Assembly: GCF_002160755.1 (NCBI RefSeq)
Contig: NZ_NFLE01000006.1
Span: 62,001-126,000, forward strand
Reading direction: 5' to 3'
DNA: 64,000 bases
DNA from: Lachnoclostridium sp. An14
GTDB taxonomy: Bacteria > Bacillota > Clostridia > Lachnospirales > Lachnospiraceae
Part shown: piece by piece, positions 1 through 10,392 of the stretch
Layout: each line of letters begins with the position of its first letter
How positions within the stretch are numbered: the first letter of the stretch is position 1
Translations under genes and position numbers: made by a program
The notes under the pieces: model-generated
Databases searched by the model: none
What the model was told of the DNA's origin: nothing
Seen by the model: only the letters and a program-made list of their open reading frames with translations

Positions 1-2588
1 ACGGCAGCGGCACGTTTCGGCGTACACATATGGTTGGCCTTTACTACAACCTCTCCCGTATCCGGATCCACGATGGTCTCGGCGATATAGCGCCCGGTCA
101 GTCTCTCCTCCAGGCTCTCGATGGTCTCCTGACCATCCATAAAGCCCTTGATCTCCATGAACGGGATCTCCTTGCCTTCACAGCAGTCCGTCTCGCGGAC
201 GATCAGGTCCTGGGAAACGTCTACCAGACGTCTGGTCAGGTAACCAGAGTCAGCGGTACGCAGAGCCGTATCGGAAAGTCCTTTACGGGCTCCATGAGCG
301 GAGATGAAGTACTCCAGTACGTCCAGTCCCTCACGGAAGTTGGACTTGATGGGAAGCTCGATGGTGTGTCCCGTCGTATCCGCCATCAATCCGCGCATTC
401 CCGCAAGCTGCTTGATCTGCTTGTCAGAACCACGGGCTCCGGAGTCCGCCATCATGTAGATGTTGTTGTATTTGTCAAGTCCGGTCAGCAGGTCGTGGGT
501 CAGCTGGTCGTCCGTCGCCTTCCACGTCTCGATAACCTCTTTGTATCTCTCCTCCTCGGTGATCAGGCCGCGGCGGAAGTTCTTGGAAATCCGGTCCACA
601 GTAGCCTGAGCGTCCGCGATCAGTTTCGGCTTGGAGGCCGGCACCGTCATATCGGAAATGGATACGGTCATGGCTGCCCTGGTGGAGTACTTGTAGCCGA
701 TGGACTTGATGTCATCCAGGGTGATGGCTGTCTGGGTCGCTCCATGGGTATTGATAACCTTCTCCAGAATCTGCTTTAACTGTTTCTTTCCTACGTGGAA
801 GTCTACTTCCAGTTTCAGCTCATTGCCCTCTACGGTTCTGTCTACAAAGCCCAGATCCTGAGGAATAATCTCGTTGAAGATGAACCGTCCTACGGTGGAC
901 TCTACCACTGCGGTCTTTACGGTTCCGTCGGCCATGGTTTTGGTCACACGCACCTTGATTCTGGAGTGCAGGGTCACCACGCCGTTTTCATAGGCCAGAA
1001 TCGCCTCGTTTACGCTCTTGAAGAACTTGCCTTCGCCCTCAGCGCCCGGTCTCTCCTGAGTCAGGTAGTAGATACCAAGCACCATATCCTGGGACGGAAC
1101 GGCCACAGGGCCGCCGTCGGACGGCTTTAACAGGTTGTTCGGGGACAGTAGCAGGAAACGGCACTCCGCCTGAGCCTCTACGGACAGGGGAAGATGCACA
1201 GCCATCTGGTCTCCGTCGAAGTCTGCGTTGAACGCGGTACATACCAGGGGATGAAGCTTGATGGCCTTACCCTCTACCAGAATGGGCTCGAATGCCTGGA
1301 TACCCAGTCTGTGCAGGGTAGGAGCACGGTTTAACATAACGGGATGCTCCTTGATCACATCCTCCAGCACATCCCAAACCTCCGGCTGAAGGCGCTCCAC
1401 CATCTTCTTGGCGTTCTTAATGTTGTGGGCGGTGCCGTTGGACACCAGCTCCTTCATTACGAAGGGCTTAAACAGCTCGATGGCCATTTCCTTGGGCAGG
1501 CCGCACTGGTAAATCTTAAGCTCCGGGCCTACCACGATAACGGAACGTCCGGAGTAGTCCACACGCTTTCCTAACAGGTTCTGACGGAAACGTCCCTGTT
1601 TTCCCTTTAACATATCGGAGAGGGACTTGAGGGCTCTGTTTCCGGGGCCTGTTACCGGTCTGCCGCGGCGTCCGTTGTCAATGAGGGCGTCCACCGCCTC
1701 CTGGAGCATACGTTTCTCGTTGCGGACGATGATGTCCGGAGCGCCCAGCTCCAGCAGTCTGGCAAGACGGTTGTTTCTATTGATAATTCTTCTGTATAAG
1801 TCGTTTAAGTCGGAGGTGGCGAAACGGCCGCCGTCCAGCTGTACCATGGGGCGGATGTCCGGCGGAATCACCGGGATCACGTCCATGATCATCCACTCCG
1901 GACGGTTTCCGGAGTTGCGGAAGGCCTCTACGACCTCCAGGCGCTTGATGATTCTGGCCCGTTTCTGGCCGGTGGCGTCCTTAAGGGCTTTTCTTAAGTC
2001 CGCGGAGTCCTTCTCCAGGTCGATGGCCTTTAAAAGCTCCTGGATGGCCTCGGCGCCCATTCCCACGCGGAACGCGCCGTAGCCGTATTTCTCCAGCTCA
2101 TCCCGGTACTCTTTCTCGGAGAGCACCTGCTTGAGCTGCAGGGCCGTCTGGCCGGGATCCAGCACGATGTAGGAAGCGAAGTAAAGCACCTTCTCCAGGG
2201 TTCTCGGAGAGATGTCCAGGATCAGTCCCATCCGGCTGGGAATTCCCTTAAAATACCAGATATGGGAAACCGGCGCAGCCAGCTGAATATGGCCTACCCG
2301 CTCTCTGCGGACGCTTGCCTTGGTGACCTCCACGCCGCAGCGGTCGCAGATCACGCCTTTGTAACGGATTTTCTTATATTTTCCACAGTGACATTCCCAG
2401 TCCTTTGTCGGTCCGAAGATACGCTCGCAGAACAGGCCGTCCCGCTCCGGCTTTAAGGTCCTGTAGTTGATGGTCTCCGGCTTTTTTACCTCGCCGTGGG
2501 ACCACTCCAGGATCTTTTCCGGGGATGCCAGGCCAATCTTGATGGCGTCAAATGTCAACGGCTGATAAGTTTCATTTGTCTCAGGCAT
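1..2588 (-). CDS. rpoC: DNA-directed RNA polymerase subunit beta' (3' end outside window)
   Basis: Catalytic beta' subunit of RNA polymerase. About 862 N-terminal residues are visible; the rest lies beyond base 1. The N-terminus [20 protein letters not shown], a zinc-binding cysteine cluster near residues 60-80 (CHCGK then CDRCG), and the absolutely conserved Mg-binding motif NADFDGDQM near residue 455 are all present, as is the bridge helix/trigger loop entry ([17 protein letters not shown]) near residue 720-740. The ATG at 2588 has a GGGAG ribosome binding site and lies 18 bases after the rpoB stop, so it is co-transcribed with rpoB. No frameshift or odd substitution was seen. The call is certain; only the length is unknown. 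Confidence 0.98.
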   Translation of the reverse strand, partial: MPETNETYQPLTFDAIKIGLASPEKILEWSHGEVKKPETINYRTLKPERDGLFCERIFGPTKDWECHCGKYKKIRYKGVICDRCGVEVTKASVRRERVGHIQLAAPVSHIWYFKGIPSRMGLILDISPRTLEKVLYFASYIVLDPGQTALQLKQVLSEKEYRDELEKYGYGAFRVGMGAEAIQELLKAIDLEKDSADLRKALKDATGQKRARIIKRLEVVEAFRNSGNRPEWMIMDVIPVIPPDIRPMVQLDGGRFATSDLNDLYRRIINRNNRLARLLELGAPDIIVRNEKRMLQEAVDALIDNGRRGRPVTGPGNRALKSLSDMLKGKQGRFRQNLLGKRVDYSGRSVIVVGPELKIYQCGLPKEMAIELFKPFVMKELVSNGTAHNIKNAKKMVERLQPEVWDVLEDVIKEHPVMLNRAPTLHRLGIQAFEPILVEGKAIKLHPLVCTAFNADFDGDQMAVHLPLSVEAQAECRFLLLSPNNLLKPSDGGPVAVPSQDMVLGIYYLTQERPGAEGEGKFFKSVNEAILAYENGVVTLHSRIKVRVTKTMADGTVKTAVVESTVGRFIFNEIIPQDLGFVDRTVEGNELKLEVDFHVGKKQLKQILEKVINTHGATQTAITLDDIKSIGYKYSTRAAMTVSISDMTVPASKPKLIADAQATVDRISKNFRRGLITEEERYKEVIETWKATDDQLTHDLLTGLDKYNNIYMMADSGARGSDKQIKQLAGMRGLMADTTGHTIELPIKSNFREGLDVLEYFISAHGARKGLSDTALRTADSGYLTRRLVDVSQDLIVRETDCCEGKEIPFMEIKGFMDGQETIESLEERLTGRYIAETIVDPDTGEVVVKANHMCTPKRAAA

Positions 2589-2606
2589 ATCATTACTCCC
2601 TTCTAC

Positions 2607-5600
2607 TTATTCTTCATCATCATAAGAGTCATCGCCCAGATCGAACGAATCATCATCATAGCCGTCATCCGGCTCCTCCTGCGCGCTGTCCACATTCACC
2701 AGCTCGTCGCCCTTAAACTCCTGCTCCTGATAGCCGTAGGCGCCGTAGGACTCATCCTGGTTGTAGTGGCGGTCTCCCTCAATGATGGAGCGCAGGTCGG
2801 TATCGCCGTAGTCGATGTTCTCGGACAGCTCTACCTCCGTATTGTCGTCGCGGAGTACGCGGACATCCAGTCCCAGGGACTGCAGCTCCTTCAGAAGTAC
2901 CTTGAAGGACTCCGGAATGCCCGGCTCCGGAATGTTCTCGCCCTTGATAATGGCCTCGTAGGTCTTCACACGGCCCACCACGTCGTCGGACTTCACAGTC
3001 AGGATCTCCTGCAGGGTGTAGGACGCGCCGTACGCCTCCAGGGCCCAAACCTCCATCTCTCCGAAACGCTGTCCGCCGAACTGTGCCTTACCGCCAAGAG
3101 GCTGCTGAGTAACCAGGGAGTATGGTCCGGTGGAACGGGCGTGGATCTTATCGTCTACCAGATGGTGAAGCTTCAGGTAGTGCATATGGCCGATGGTAAC
3201 GGGGCTGTCGAAATACTCGCCGGTACGGCCGTCGCGCAGCCTTACCTTACCGTCTCTGGAGAGCGGCACACCCTTCCAGAGCTCTCTGTGCTCCAGATGG
3301 CTGCCCAGGTACTCCATAACCTCCGGCTTTAAGGTATCTTTATATTTCTCCTGGAATTCCTCCCAGGTTCCGTTTACATAGTCATTCGCCACGTCCAGGC
3401 TGTCCATGATGTCAACCTCGTTGGCTCCGTCGAAAACGGGGGTGGCGATGTTAAAGCCAAGGGCCTTGGCCGCCAGGCTTAAGTGGATCTCCAGCACCTG
3501 TCCGATGTTCATACGGGACGGCACGCCTAAGGGATTCAGCACGATGTCAAGGGGACGTCCGTTCGGCAGGAACGGCATATCCTCCACCGGAAGCACGCGG
3601 GAAACCACACCCTTGTTTCCGTGACGTCCAGCCATCTTGTCGCCTACGGAGATCTTTCTCTTTTGAGCGATGTAGATGCGGACGGTCTCATTCACGCCGG
3701 GAGACAGCTCGTCGCCGTTCTCTCTGGTGAATACCTTGGCGTCCACCACGATGCCGTAAGCGCCGTGAGGCACCTTCAGGGAAGTGTCGCGGACCTCTCT
3801 GGCCTTCTCGCCGAAGATGGCGCGCAGCAGTCTCTCCTCCGCCGTCAGCTCCGTCTCGCCCTTCGGGGTCACCTTTCCTACCAGGATGTCTCCCGCGCGA
3901 ACCTCAGCGCCGATGCGGATGATTCCTCTCTCGTCCAGATCCTTTAAGGCGTCCTCGCCTACGCCGGGAACGTCTCTGGTGATCTCCTCCGGTCCCAGCT
4001 TGGTGTCACGGGCCTCTGCCTCATACTCCTCAATGTGGACGGAGGTGTAAACATCCTCCTGCACCAGACGCTCGCTGAGCAGAACGGCGTCCTCGTAGTT
4101 GTAGCCCTCCCAGGTCATGAATCCGATCAGCGGGTTCTTGCCCAGGGCGATCTCGCCGTTCTGGGTGGACGGGCCGTCAGCGATGACCTCGCCGGCCTCC
4201 ACGTGATCGCCTTTGTAGACGATGGGTTTCTGATTGTAGCAGTTGGACTGGTTGCTCCTGGTGAACTTGATTAAGTGGTACACATCCCGGTTTCCGTCGG
4301 AATCTCTCTTGATGATGATCTCGTTGGAGGCAGAGCGCTCTACCACACCGGCGTTCTTCGCGACTACGCACACGCCGGAGTCCACGGCTGCCTTGCCCTC
4401 AATTCCCGTTCCCACCACAGGGGCCTCGGTCTTAAGAAGCGGTACGGCCTGACGCTGCATATTCGATCCCATGAGGGCGCGGTTCGCGTCGTCGTTCTCC
4501 AGGAAGGGGATCATGGAGGTCGCCACGGAGAATACCATCTTCGGGGAAACGTCCATCAGGTCAATATTCTTTTTCTGGAACTCGGAAGTCTCCTCGCGGA
4601 AACGTCCGGAAACATTGTTGTGGATGAAGTGGCCTTCCTCGTCCAGCGGCTCGTTCGCCTGAGCGACAATGTAGTTGTCCTCCTCGTCGGCGGTGAGGTA
4701 TACCACCTCGTCCGTAACGATGGGGTTGGCCGGGTCGGTGCTCTTGTCCACCACGCGGTAGGGGGCCTCGATGAAACCGTACTCGTTTACTCTCGCGTAG
4801 GTCGCAAGGGAGTTAATCAGACCGATGTTCGGTCCCTCAGGGGTCTCAATGGGGCACATACGTCCGTAGTGGGTGTAGTGTACGTCTCGCACCTCGAATC
4901 CGGCTCTGTCTCTGGACAGACCGCCGGGCCCCAGGGCGGAAAGACGTCTCTTGTGGGTCAGCTCCGCCAGCGGGTTGTTCTGATCCATGAACTGGGACAG
5001 CTGGGAACTTCCGAAGAACTCCTTCACCGCAGCCGTCACAGGCTTGATATTGATTAAGGACTGGGGAGTGATGCCCTCCATGTCCTGGGTGGTCATTCTC
5101 TCCCGCACCACTCTCTCCATTCTGGAAAGGCCGATGCGGTACTGATTCTGAAGAAGCTCGCCCACGGCGCGGATCCGGCGGTTGCCCAGATGGTCGATGT
5201 CGTCGGACGTGCCTACTTCCTCCTCCAGGTGCATATTATAGTTGATAGAGGCCAGAATGTCCTGTTTCGTAATGTGTTTCGGGATCAGGTCGTGGATATT
5301 GCGGTGAACCGCCTCCTTTAACGCCTCCTGATCGTTTCCGCATTCTGCCAGGATACCTTCTAACACCGGGTAGAATACTAACTCCGTAACGCCTGCCTCA
5401 GCCGGGTCGAAGTCCACATAGGCAGCCAGATCCACCATCATGTTGGAAAGAACCTTCTGGTTTCTCGTCGGTCCCTGTACCCAAACGTAGGGAACCGCGG
5501 CGTTCTGGATCTTTGTGGCCAGCTCCTGGTCCACGGAAGTCCCTTTCTCCGCCAGGATCTCTCCCGTAGTGGCATCCACTACGTCCTCGGCCAGCACATG

Positions 5601-6473
5601 GCCCTTGATCCTGTTTTTGAGATGAAGTTTCTTATTGAATTTATATCTGCCAACCTTTGCAAGATCGTATCTCCTGGGGTCAAAGAACATACTGTTCAGC
5701 AGGCTTTCTGCACTATCAACGGATAACGGCTCGCCGGGCCGGATCTTTTTGTATAACTCTAATAAGCCATCCTGGTAATTGTCGGACGTGTCCTTACCAA
5801 AGCTGGCCAGAAGTTTCGGCTCCTCGCCGAAAAGGTCGATGATTTCCGCGTTGGTGCCGTAGCCCAGGGCGCGGATCAGCACGGTGACGGGAACCTTTCT
5901 GGTCCGGTCCACGCGCACGTAGAAAATATCATTGGAATCGGTCTCGTACTCCAGCCATGCGCCGCGGTTCGGGATCACGGTGCAGCTGTAGAGCTCCTTT
6001 CCGATCTTGTCATGACCGATTCCGTAGTAAATACCGGGGGAACGCACCAGCTGGCTGACAATAACGCGCTCCGCTCCATTGATCACGAAGGAGCCGGTAT
6101 CCGTCATAAGCGGAAGGTCGCCCATGAAGATCTCGTGCTCATTGATCTCGTCCTTGTCCTTGTTACAGAGCCGTACCTTGACTTTTAAGGGCGCCGCGTA
6201 AGTCGCATCGCGCTCCTTGCATTCTTCAATCGTATATTTCACATCGTTCTTGCAAAGTGTAAAATCTACAAATTCCAAGCTCAAATGTCCTGCAAAATCA
6301 GCGATCGGGGAAATGTCATCGAACACTTCCTTTAAGCCTTCATCAAGGAACCACTGATAGGAGTCCTTCTGGATCTCAATCAGGTTGGGCATCTCAAGAA
6401 CTTCTTTTTGTCTTGAAAAGCTCATTCTCACGCTTTTCCCGGACTGAACCGGGCGCATTCTGCTTTTTTCCAT
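2607..6473 (-). CDS. rpoB: DNA-directed RNA polymerase subunit beta
   Basis: Full-length beta subunit (1288 residues). The N-terminus carries the usual [11 protein letters not shown] motif after about 30 residues. The rifampicin-binding cluster around residues 485-510 reads [20 protein letters not shown] then RLSALGPGG, that is, the susceptible residues D516, H526 and S531 (E. coli numbering) are unchanged. [12 protein letters not shown] and the C-terminal [20 protein letters not shown] motif are intact. The C-terminus ends in a strongly acidic Asp/Glu/Tyr tail of about 40 residues, as in many Clostridia. It is first gene of rpoBC, read from the promoter at 6555-6583; no rplJ/rplL lies directly upstream. 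Confidence 0.98.
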   Translation of the reverse strand: MEKSRMRPVQSGKSVRMSFSRQKEVLEMPNLIEIQKDSYQWFLDEGLKEVFDDISPIADFAGHLSLEFVDFTLCKNDVKYTIEECKERDATYAAPLKVKVRLCNKDKDEINEHEIFMGDLPLMTDTGSFVINGAERVIVSQLVRSPGIYYGIGHDKIGKELYSCTVIPNRGAWLEYETDSNDIFYVRVDRTRKVPVTVLIRALGYGTNAEIIDLFGEEPKLLASFGKDTSDNYQDGLLELYKKIRPGEPLSVDSAESLLNSMFFDPRRYDLAKVGRYKFNKKLHLKNRIKGHVLAEDVVDATTGEILAEKGTSVDQELATKIQNAAVPYVWVQGPTRNQKVLSNMMVDLAAYVDFDPAEAGVTELVFYPVLEGILAECGNDQEALKEAVHRNIHDLIPKHITKQDILASINYNMHLEEEVGTSDDIDHLGNRRIRAVGELLQNQYRIGLSRMERVVRERMTTQDMEGITPQSLINIKPVTAAVKEFFGSSQLSQFMDQNNPLAELTHKRRLSALGPGGLSRDRAGFEVRDVHYTHYGRMCPIETPEGPNIGLINSLATYARVNEYGFIEAPYRVVDKSTDPANPIVTDEVVYLTADEEDNYIVAQANEPLDEEGHFIHNNVSGRFREETSEFQKKNIDLMDVSPKMVFSVATSMIPFLENDDANRALMGSNMQRQAVPLLKTEAPVVGTGIEGKAAVDSGVCVVAKNAGVVERSASNEIIIKRDSDGNRDVYHLIKFTRSNQSNCYNQKPIVYKGDHVEAGEVIADGPSTQNGEIALGKNPLIGFMTWEGYNYEDAVLLSERLVQEDVYTSVHIEEYEAEARDTKLGPEEITRDVPGVGEDALKDLDERGIIRIGAEVRAGDILVGKVTPKGETELTAEERLLRAIFGEKAREVRDTSLKVPHGAYGIVVDAKVFTRENGDELSPGVNETVRIYIAQKRKISVGDKMAGRHGNKGVVSRVLPVEDMPFLPNGRPLDIVLNPLGVPSRMNIGQVLEIHLSLAAKALGFNIATPVFDGANEVDIMDSLDVANDYVNGTWEEFQEKYKDTLKPEVMEYLGSHLEHRELWKGVPLSRDGKVRLRDGRTGEYFDSPVTIGHMHYLKLHHLVDDKIHARSTGPYSLVTQQPLGGKAQFGGQRFGEMEVWALEAYGASYTLQEILTVKSDDVVGRVKTYEAIIKGENIPEPGIPESFKVLLKELQSLGLDVRVLRDDNTEVELSENIDYGDTDLRSIIEGDRHYNQDESYGAYGYQEQEFKGDELVNVDSAQEEPDDGYDDDSFDLGDDSYDDEE

Positions 6474-6554
6474 TGACGTTTCACCCCTGTTATATTATTC
6501 TAATTTTGGGCATAGTTGTGCCTAGGCACACGCCGCCACAATAGTGCACATTTC

Positions 6555-6583
6555 ATATTATCATAGGAAAGTCAAGCTGTCAA
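6555..6583 (-). promoter_or_regulatory. rpoBC promoter (sigma-A type)
   Basis: On the minus strand TTGACA (6578-6583), a 17-base spacer and TAATAT (6555-6560) lie about 80 bases upstream of the rpoB start. The -35 is a perfect match and spacing is optimal. It sits 11 bases from the divergent promoter at 6595-6623. Confidence 0.75.
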
Positions 6584-6594
6584 GGATTTTTTAC

Positions 6595-6623
6595 TTGCAC
6601 TTTTCGTCAGAAAATGGTATACT
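6595..6623 (+). promoter_or_regulatory. sigma-A promoter of the 6673 membrane protein gene
   Basis: TTGCAC (6595-6600), 17-base spacer, TATACT (6618-6623). It lies 50 bases before the GTG start at 6673 and is back to back with the rpoBC promoter. Confidence 0.75.
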
Positions 6624-6672
6624 ATTGCGGATAGGTTCTCCTATTGGAAATTACACATTGGAGGTAGGTCTC

Positions 6673-7119
6673 GTGAACACACTATGGACAGTACTTTTGG
6701 TGATTCTCATAATCGCCGTGATCGCTCTGGTTGTCCTCTATTTCTTAGGAAGGAAACTGGAAAAACGCCAGGTGGAATCCCAGGCACTCATGGAGGCAGC
6801 GGCTCAGACCGTTTCCATGCTTGTCATTGACAAAAAGAAATTAAAGCTGAAGGATGCGGGACTCCCGAAAATGGTTTATGAGCAGACTCCCAAATACCTG
6901 CGCCGCTCTAAGGTGCCGGTGGTCAAGGCCAAGATCGGCCCGAAGGTGATGACCCTCATGGCTGACCCGAAGGTATTTGAGGCCCTTCCCGTAAAGACGG
7001 AGGTGAAGGCCGTCGTCAGCGGTATCTACATAACGGAGATCAAAAGCGTCCGCGGCGGCTCCATCCAGGCACCGCCGAAGAAGAAGGGATTTTTTGCCCG
7101 GTTTAAAAAGGACAAATAA
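6673..7119 (+). CDS. small membrane-anchored protein, unknown function
   Basis: A 148-residue protein with one N-terminal transmembrane segment (about residues 5-27, very Leu/Ile/Val rich), a charged linker (GRKLEKRQVESQ) and a soluble cytoplasmic part. It ends in a lysine-rich tail (PPKKKGFFARFKKDK). The open frame extends upstream to 6544, but GTG at 6673 is chosen. It has a perfect GGAGGT at 6660-6665 with 7-base spacing, follows the promoter at 6595-6623, and lets the membrane segment begin at the N-terminus. I do not recognise a named family; similar small proteins next to rpoB in Clostridia are, as far as I recall, annotated as hypothetical. A strong terminator follows. Confidence 0.8.
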   Translation: MNTLWTVLLVILIIAVIALVVLYFLGRKLEKRQVESQALMEAAAQTVSMLVIDKKKLKLKDAGLPKMVYEQTPKYLRRSKVPVVKAKIGPKVMTLMADPKVFEALPVKTEVKAVVSGIYITEIKSVRGGSIQAPPKKKGFFARFKKDK

Positions 7120-7148
7120 GATCGTCGGGAAATAAAAGGAATTGAAAG

Positions 7149-7205
7149 AAAACCCCCGCCAGACTGGCGCGCTACGGCGCGGAGAGGTCTGGGCGGGGGT
7201 TTTTG
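7149..7205 (+). terminator. intrinsic terminator
   Basis: The arms AAAACCCCCGCCAGAC and GTCTGGGCGGGGGTTTT pair around a GC-rich loop, ending in T5. It lies 30 bases after the stop of the small membrane protein gene. Confidence 0.85.
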
Positions 7206-7259
7206 TGTGAGGGGAAACGTGCACCGCGACGGGCATCCGAGCGGAACGCGGGGCTGCTC

Positions 7260-7332
7260 CGGCAGCCGTTTCCCCCGCGCGGAGCGCACCTTCAGCAGAG
7301 GCTTTCGTGTCATCGGGAACGCCGTTTCCTAT
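7260..7332. repeat. dispersed GC-rich intergenic repeat, copy A
   Basis: A GC-rich segment with the cores CAGCCGTTTCCCCCGCGCGG (7263-7282) and CAGAGGCTTTCGTG, followed by GGGAACGCCGTTTCCTAT (7315-7332). The first core recurs at 61121-61141 with one inserted base. The last 24 bases (7309-7332) match 28276-28299 at 21 of 24 positions. CAGAGGCTTTC also recurs at about 22034. No credible gene lies here. Confidence 0.55.
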
Positions 7333-7336
7333 ATAC

Positions 7337-7386
7337 AAAAAATGAGAGCGAGTATACCATTTCCGTATTCCTCACTCTCATTTTTT
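7337..7386. terminator. bidirectional terminator between convergent genes
   Basis: Arms AAAAAATGAGAGCGAG (7337-7352) and CTCACTCTCATTTTTT (7371-7386) match at 15 of 16 positions. With A6 on one side and T6 on the other it can end transcription on both strands. It serves the minus-strand yfcC-like gene and backs up the plus-strand terminator. Confidence 0.85.
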
Positions 7387-7403
7387 AGTTTATTATTTGC
7401 AGG

Positions 7404-8915
7404 TTATGACAACCCAACCAACACCGCCAAAATCACCACCACAGACGAGCACACAAACAGCACTGCCTGGAATTTGATCTGGAATTTGGCCCAGCGGCCC
7501 CAATCCAGTCTCGCGGCCGCGAGAGCGCCCATAAGGCAGCCGGAGGTGGGCACGATAAAGTTGGTAAATCCGTCGCCCAGCTGGAAGGCCAGCACCGCTA
7601 CCTGTCTGGTCACTCCCACGATGTCGGAAAGGGGCGCCATGATGGGCATGGTGAGAGCCGCCTGGCCGGAACCGGATACCACGAAGAAGTTAAATACGGA
7701 CTGGAACACGTACATCGCCCAAGCGGAAAGCATGGGCGGGAAGTTCTTCATTCCCTCACCGATGGAGTGGAGGATGGTGTTGAGCACCGTCGGGCTGGTG
7801 GCGTCGGTACCGCCCAGCACGATCAGGATTCCCTGCGCCATTCCCACGCAGATGGCCGCGCCCAGAAGGTCCGCCGCGCCGCGGTCAAAGGCTCTGGCAA
7901 TGTCGTTTAACTTCATATCGTTTAAACGGAACGCAACGCCAATGAGACCGGCTACCAGTCCCATCACAAAGAACTGAGAGGCGATTTCCGGAATGTAATA
8001 GCCCTGTCCGATGACTCCCCAGATGGTCCAGGCAATGGTGGCAACGATGGTCAGCAGCACCAGCTTGTGGCCCAGTGTGAAGGGAACATCCTGTTTCTCC
8101 TTGGATTTGAAATCCTCACGGTAATACTGGTCGGATTCGTAGGCCACAGATTTCTGCGGATTTTTGTGGATCGCCTGAGCGTATTTCATGGTAAAGGCGA
8201 TGGTAAGTCCGGTAAAGAATACCCACATAACAATACGGAACGGAGCTCCGGAAAGCACCGGCACCTCTGCCACGCCCTGAGCTACCGCCAGGCTGAACGG
8301 GTTCATCCAGGAGGAGCCGAAACCGATCTGGGTAGCCACATAGGAGCACATCACGCCCACAACGGCGTCATAGCCCAGCGCAATGAACATGGGAACCAGG
8401 ATCATTACAAACGGCAGGGACTCCTCCCCCATGCCGAACACGGCCCCTCCCAGGGAAAACAGGGTGATGAGCAGAGGAATCAGCAGGATTTCCCGCCCCT
8501 TTGTCTTGGCGATTACCTGCATAATGCCGCTTTCCACGGCTCCCGTCCTCAGCACGATACCGAAGGCGCCGCCTACCACCAGGATAAAGGCGATGATTCC
8601 CACGGCGGTGCCGTTTTTATCTCCCACAGTCAGGCCCTCAAACACGTAGTTTAAGATTCCCTGGCCGCCGAAGTCCTCTGTTCCGAACAGAGGCGCCACC
8701 TTCGTCACCCGGTCTCCGTTTTCATCCAGCACGTACTGGAAACTGTCCGGATCAATGACAGTCCTTGTCTTTTCCTCGGTCCCCTGCATATAGGTGACCT
8801 CTCTCGTCTCATACGTTCCTAACGGGATGAACATGGTGAGAACAGCCGCAAACAGAATCACGAAAAAGATAATGATATATGTATGCGGCATTTCAAATTT
8901 TTTCTTTTTTTCCAT
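7404..8915 (-). CDS. YfcC-family membrane transporter
   Basis: About 503 residues, 12 or so hydrophobic segments. The N-terminus EMPHTYIIIFFVI followed by a TMFIPLGTYE segment is typical of the YfcC family (IT superfamily, related to arginine/ornithine and C4-dicarboxylate carriers). Further conserved regions are FGMGEESLPFV near residue 170 and the C-terminal VSGSGQAALTMPIMAPL and FIVPTSGCLMG. Substrate cannot be read from the sequence; basic amino acids or di/tripeptides are usual guesses. The ATG at 8915 has GGGGG seven bases upstream; the open frame continues to 9002 without a better start. It stands alone between a terminator and the DUF1934 gene. Confidence 0.85.
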   Translation of the reverse strand: MEKKKKFEMPHTYIIIFFVILFAAVLTMFIPLGTYETREVTYMQGTEEKTRTVIDPDSFQYVLDENGDRVTKVAPLFGTEDFGGQGILNYVFEGLTVGDKNGTAVGIIAFILVVGGAFGIVLRTGAVESGIMQVIAKTKGREILLIPLLITLFSLGGAVFGMGEESLPFVMILVPMFIALGYDAVVGVMCSYVATQIGFGSSWMNPFSLAVAQGVAEVPVLSGAPFRIVMWVFFTGLTIAFTMKYAQAIHKNPQKSVAYESDQYYREDFKSKEKQDVPFTLGHKLVLLTIVATIAWTIWGVIGQGYYIPEIASQFFVMGLVAGLIGVAFRLNDMKLNDIARAFDRGAADLLGAAICVGMAQGILIVLGGTDATSPTVLNTILHSIGEGMKNFPPMLSAWAMYVFQSVFNFFVVSGSGQAALTMPIMAPLSDIVGVTRQVAVLAFQLGDGFTNFIVPTSGCLMGALAAARLDWGRWAKFQIKFQAVLFVCSSVVVILAVLVGLS

Positions 8916-8973
8916 CATGGAACCCCCTATTGTCGCTTTTTGCCTGTCTCGCCGCGAGCAGGCTGTAAATGCT

Positions 8974-8982
8974 ATCATACCA
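8974..8982 (-). promoter_or_regulatory. possible extended -10 promoter of yfcC-like gene
   Basis: TGGTATGAT on the minus strand, an extended -10 element about 60 bases upstream of the start at 8915. No clear -35 was seen. Confidence 0.4.
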
Positions 8983-9113
8983 TATTTTCTTCGGGAGCGC
9001 ACCTTATTTCTGCAAATTTATACATTTATCCGCATATTACCCACATAACAAAGGCAGAGCCGGCGCACCCATCCGTTTCTGGATGGCAATTTCCGGATAT
9101 TCCCGCAGAATGG

Positions 9114-9554
9114 TCAGGCATCTGCCTCCTCGTTTCCCCTGGACCTGGCCTCCAGGGTGATGTGACAGCGGGAAACCTGCTGGCCGTTGATTTCCAGAAT
9201 ATATTCCACCCGCACACACAGCATTCCGTCTGTCTCCTCCAGGCGGATCCGCTCCGTGGTGATGCCCACCAGCATTTCCCCGAAGGGAGTGACGTAGCTG
9301 GCCATGACGGTCACGCCCCGCCGGAAGGTCATGTGGACGTTTACTCCGCCCCGTTTGATGATTTCCATGGTGTCGGGACGGATTTTCACCACATTTTTCA
9401 CAGGCTGATCCAGACCTTCCATGGATTCATCGTACAGAAGGTAACGGACGCCGTTCTTTTCGTAATAATTCCCGGTGGTGATCAGCTCCACGTCGCCGCT
9501 GTCTCCGTCCAGGGTATGCACGCCGGTAACGCTGATGAGCACATCCTTTGTCAT
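9114..9554 (-). CDS. DUF1934 beta-barrel protein (YwiB-like)
   Basis: A 146-residue soluble protein of the DUF1934 family (calycin-like beta barrel, YwiB in Bacillus). Typical features are the N-terminal ISVTGVHTLDGDSGDVELIT, the YLLYDES segment, MTFRRGVTVMASYVTPFGEM in the middle and a C-terminal strand pair (VRVEYILEINGQQVSRCHI). The molecular role of the family is unknown. Its start lies 4 bases after the murI stop, so it is the third gene of a ddl-murI-DUF1934 transcript; this context suggests, without proving, a link to cell wall synthesis. Confidence 0.85.
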   Translation of the reverse strand: MTKDVLISVTGVHTLDGDSGDVELITTGNYYEKNGVRYLLYDESMEGLDQPVKNVVKIRPDTMEIIKRGGVNVHMTFRRGVTVMASYVTPFGEMLVGITTERIRLEETDGMLCVRVEYILEINGQQVSRCHITLEARSRGNEEADA

Positions 9555-9558
9555 TTGC

Positions 9559-10368
9559 TCAAAACTCCTCTATATTGATTTTCTTTGTCCCTTTGACCAC
9601 TTCCGGAAGAATGGATTTGGCAAAGCTGGTAAATTCCTCCGCCTGGTCGCTGACGAAAAACTGGTACTTTTCCTCCGGCGTCCGCTGACAGGTCAGCCCC
9701 TTTTCCTCCAAAAGGGCTTTCAGCTCGATGGCGGTCTCGTAAGCCGGGTTTACCAGGGTCACGTTTTCTCCCATGATCTTTCGCAGAGTGCTGCGGATCA
9801 GGGGGTAATGGGTGCAGCCCATCACCATGGTGTCGATGAATTTGGTTTTCAGCTCCGACACGTAGCGGGAGGCGATTTCCTCCGTGACGGAATCGTGCCA
9901 CAGGCCTTCCTCCACCAGGGAAACGAACAGGGGGCAGGCCTTGCTGAACACCTCCGCGTCCGGCTTGTAGCCGCGGATGGTGTTTTCGTAAATGCCGCTC
10001 TTTACGGTGGCTCTGGTGCCGATCACCCCGATTCTCCCGTTTCTGGTGACCTGGGCGGCCATATGGGAGCCGGAGCGCACCACGCCGATGATGGGGACGG
10101 CGCTCTCCGCCTCCAAAGTCTCCAGGGCGTAGGCACTGGCCGTATTGCAGGCGATAACGATGGCTTTCACGTTCTGGGTATTCAAAAACCGGATGATCTG
10201 CCGGGAATAGCGGATGATGGTGTCTTTCGATTTCGTTCCGTAAGGCAGCCTGGCCGTATCCCCAAAATAAACGATGGGTTCGTCCGGAATCTGGCGGATA
10301 ATCTCCCTGGCCACCGTCAGGCCGCCGATACCGGAGTCAAATACGCCGATGGGTGCGTTTCTGTCCAT
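9559..10368 (-). CDS. murI: glutamate racemase
   Basis: Interconverts L- and D-glutamate for peptidoglycan. At 269 residues it has the usual length. The N-terminus reads PIGVFDSGIGGLTVAREI, and both catalytic cysteines are present: ACNTAS near residue 74 and MGCTHYPL near residue 184. FGDTARLPYGTKS is also conserved. The start has AGGAGA nine bases upstream. It lies 24 bases after ddl and 4 bases before the DUF1934 gene, so two cytoplasmic steps that supply D-amino acids to the wall are transcribed together. Confidence 0.97.
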   Translation of the reverse strand: MDRNAPIGVFDSGIGGLTVAREIIRQIPDEPIVYFGDTARLPYGTKSKDTIIRYSRQIIRFLNTQNVKAIVIACNTASAYALETLEAESAVPIIGVVRSGSHMAAQVTRNGRIGVIGTRATVKSGIYENTIRGYKPDAEVFSKACPLFVSLVEEGLWHDSVTEEIASRYVSELKTKFIDTMVMGCTHYPLIRSTLRKIMGENVTLVNPAYETAIELKALLEEKGLTCQRTPEEKYQFFVSDQAEEFTSFAKSILPEVVKGTKKINIEEF

Positions 10369-10392
10369 GTGTTCTCCTTTCGCCTGCCCCTT

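Noticed and set aside
4900-5060. Rifampicin-resistance substitutions in rpoB
   Set aside because: The resistance cluster has the susceptible residues at the D516, H526 and S531 positions.
9068-9087. CCATCC/GGATGG hairpin after the DUF1934 gene as a terminator
   Set aside because: Only a 6-base stem with no T run on either strand.
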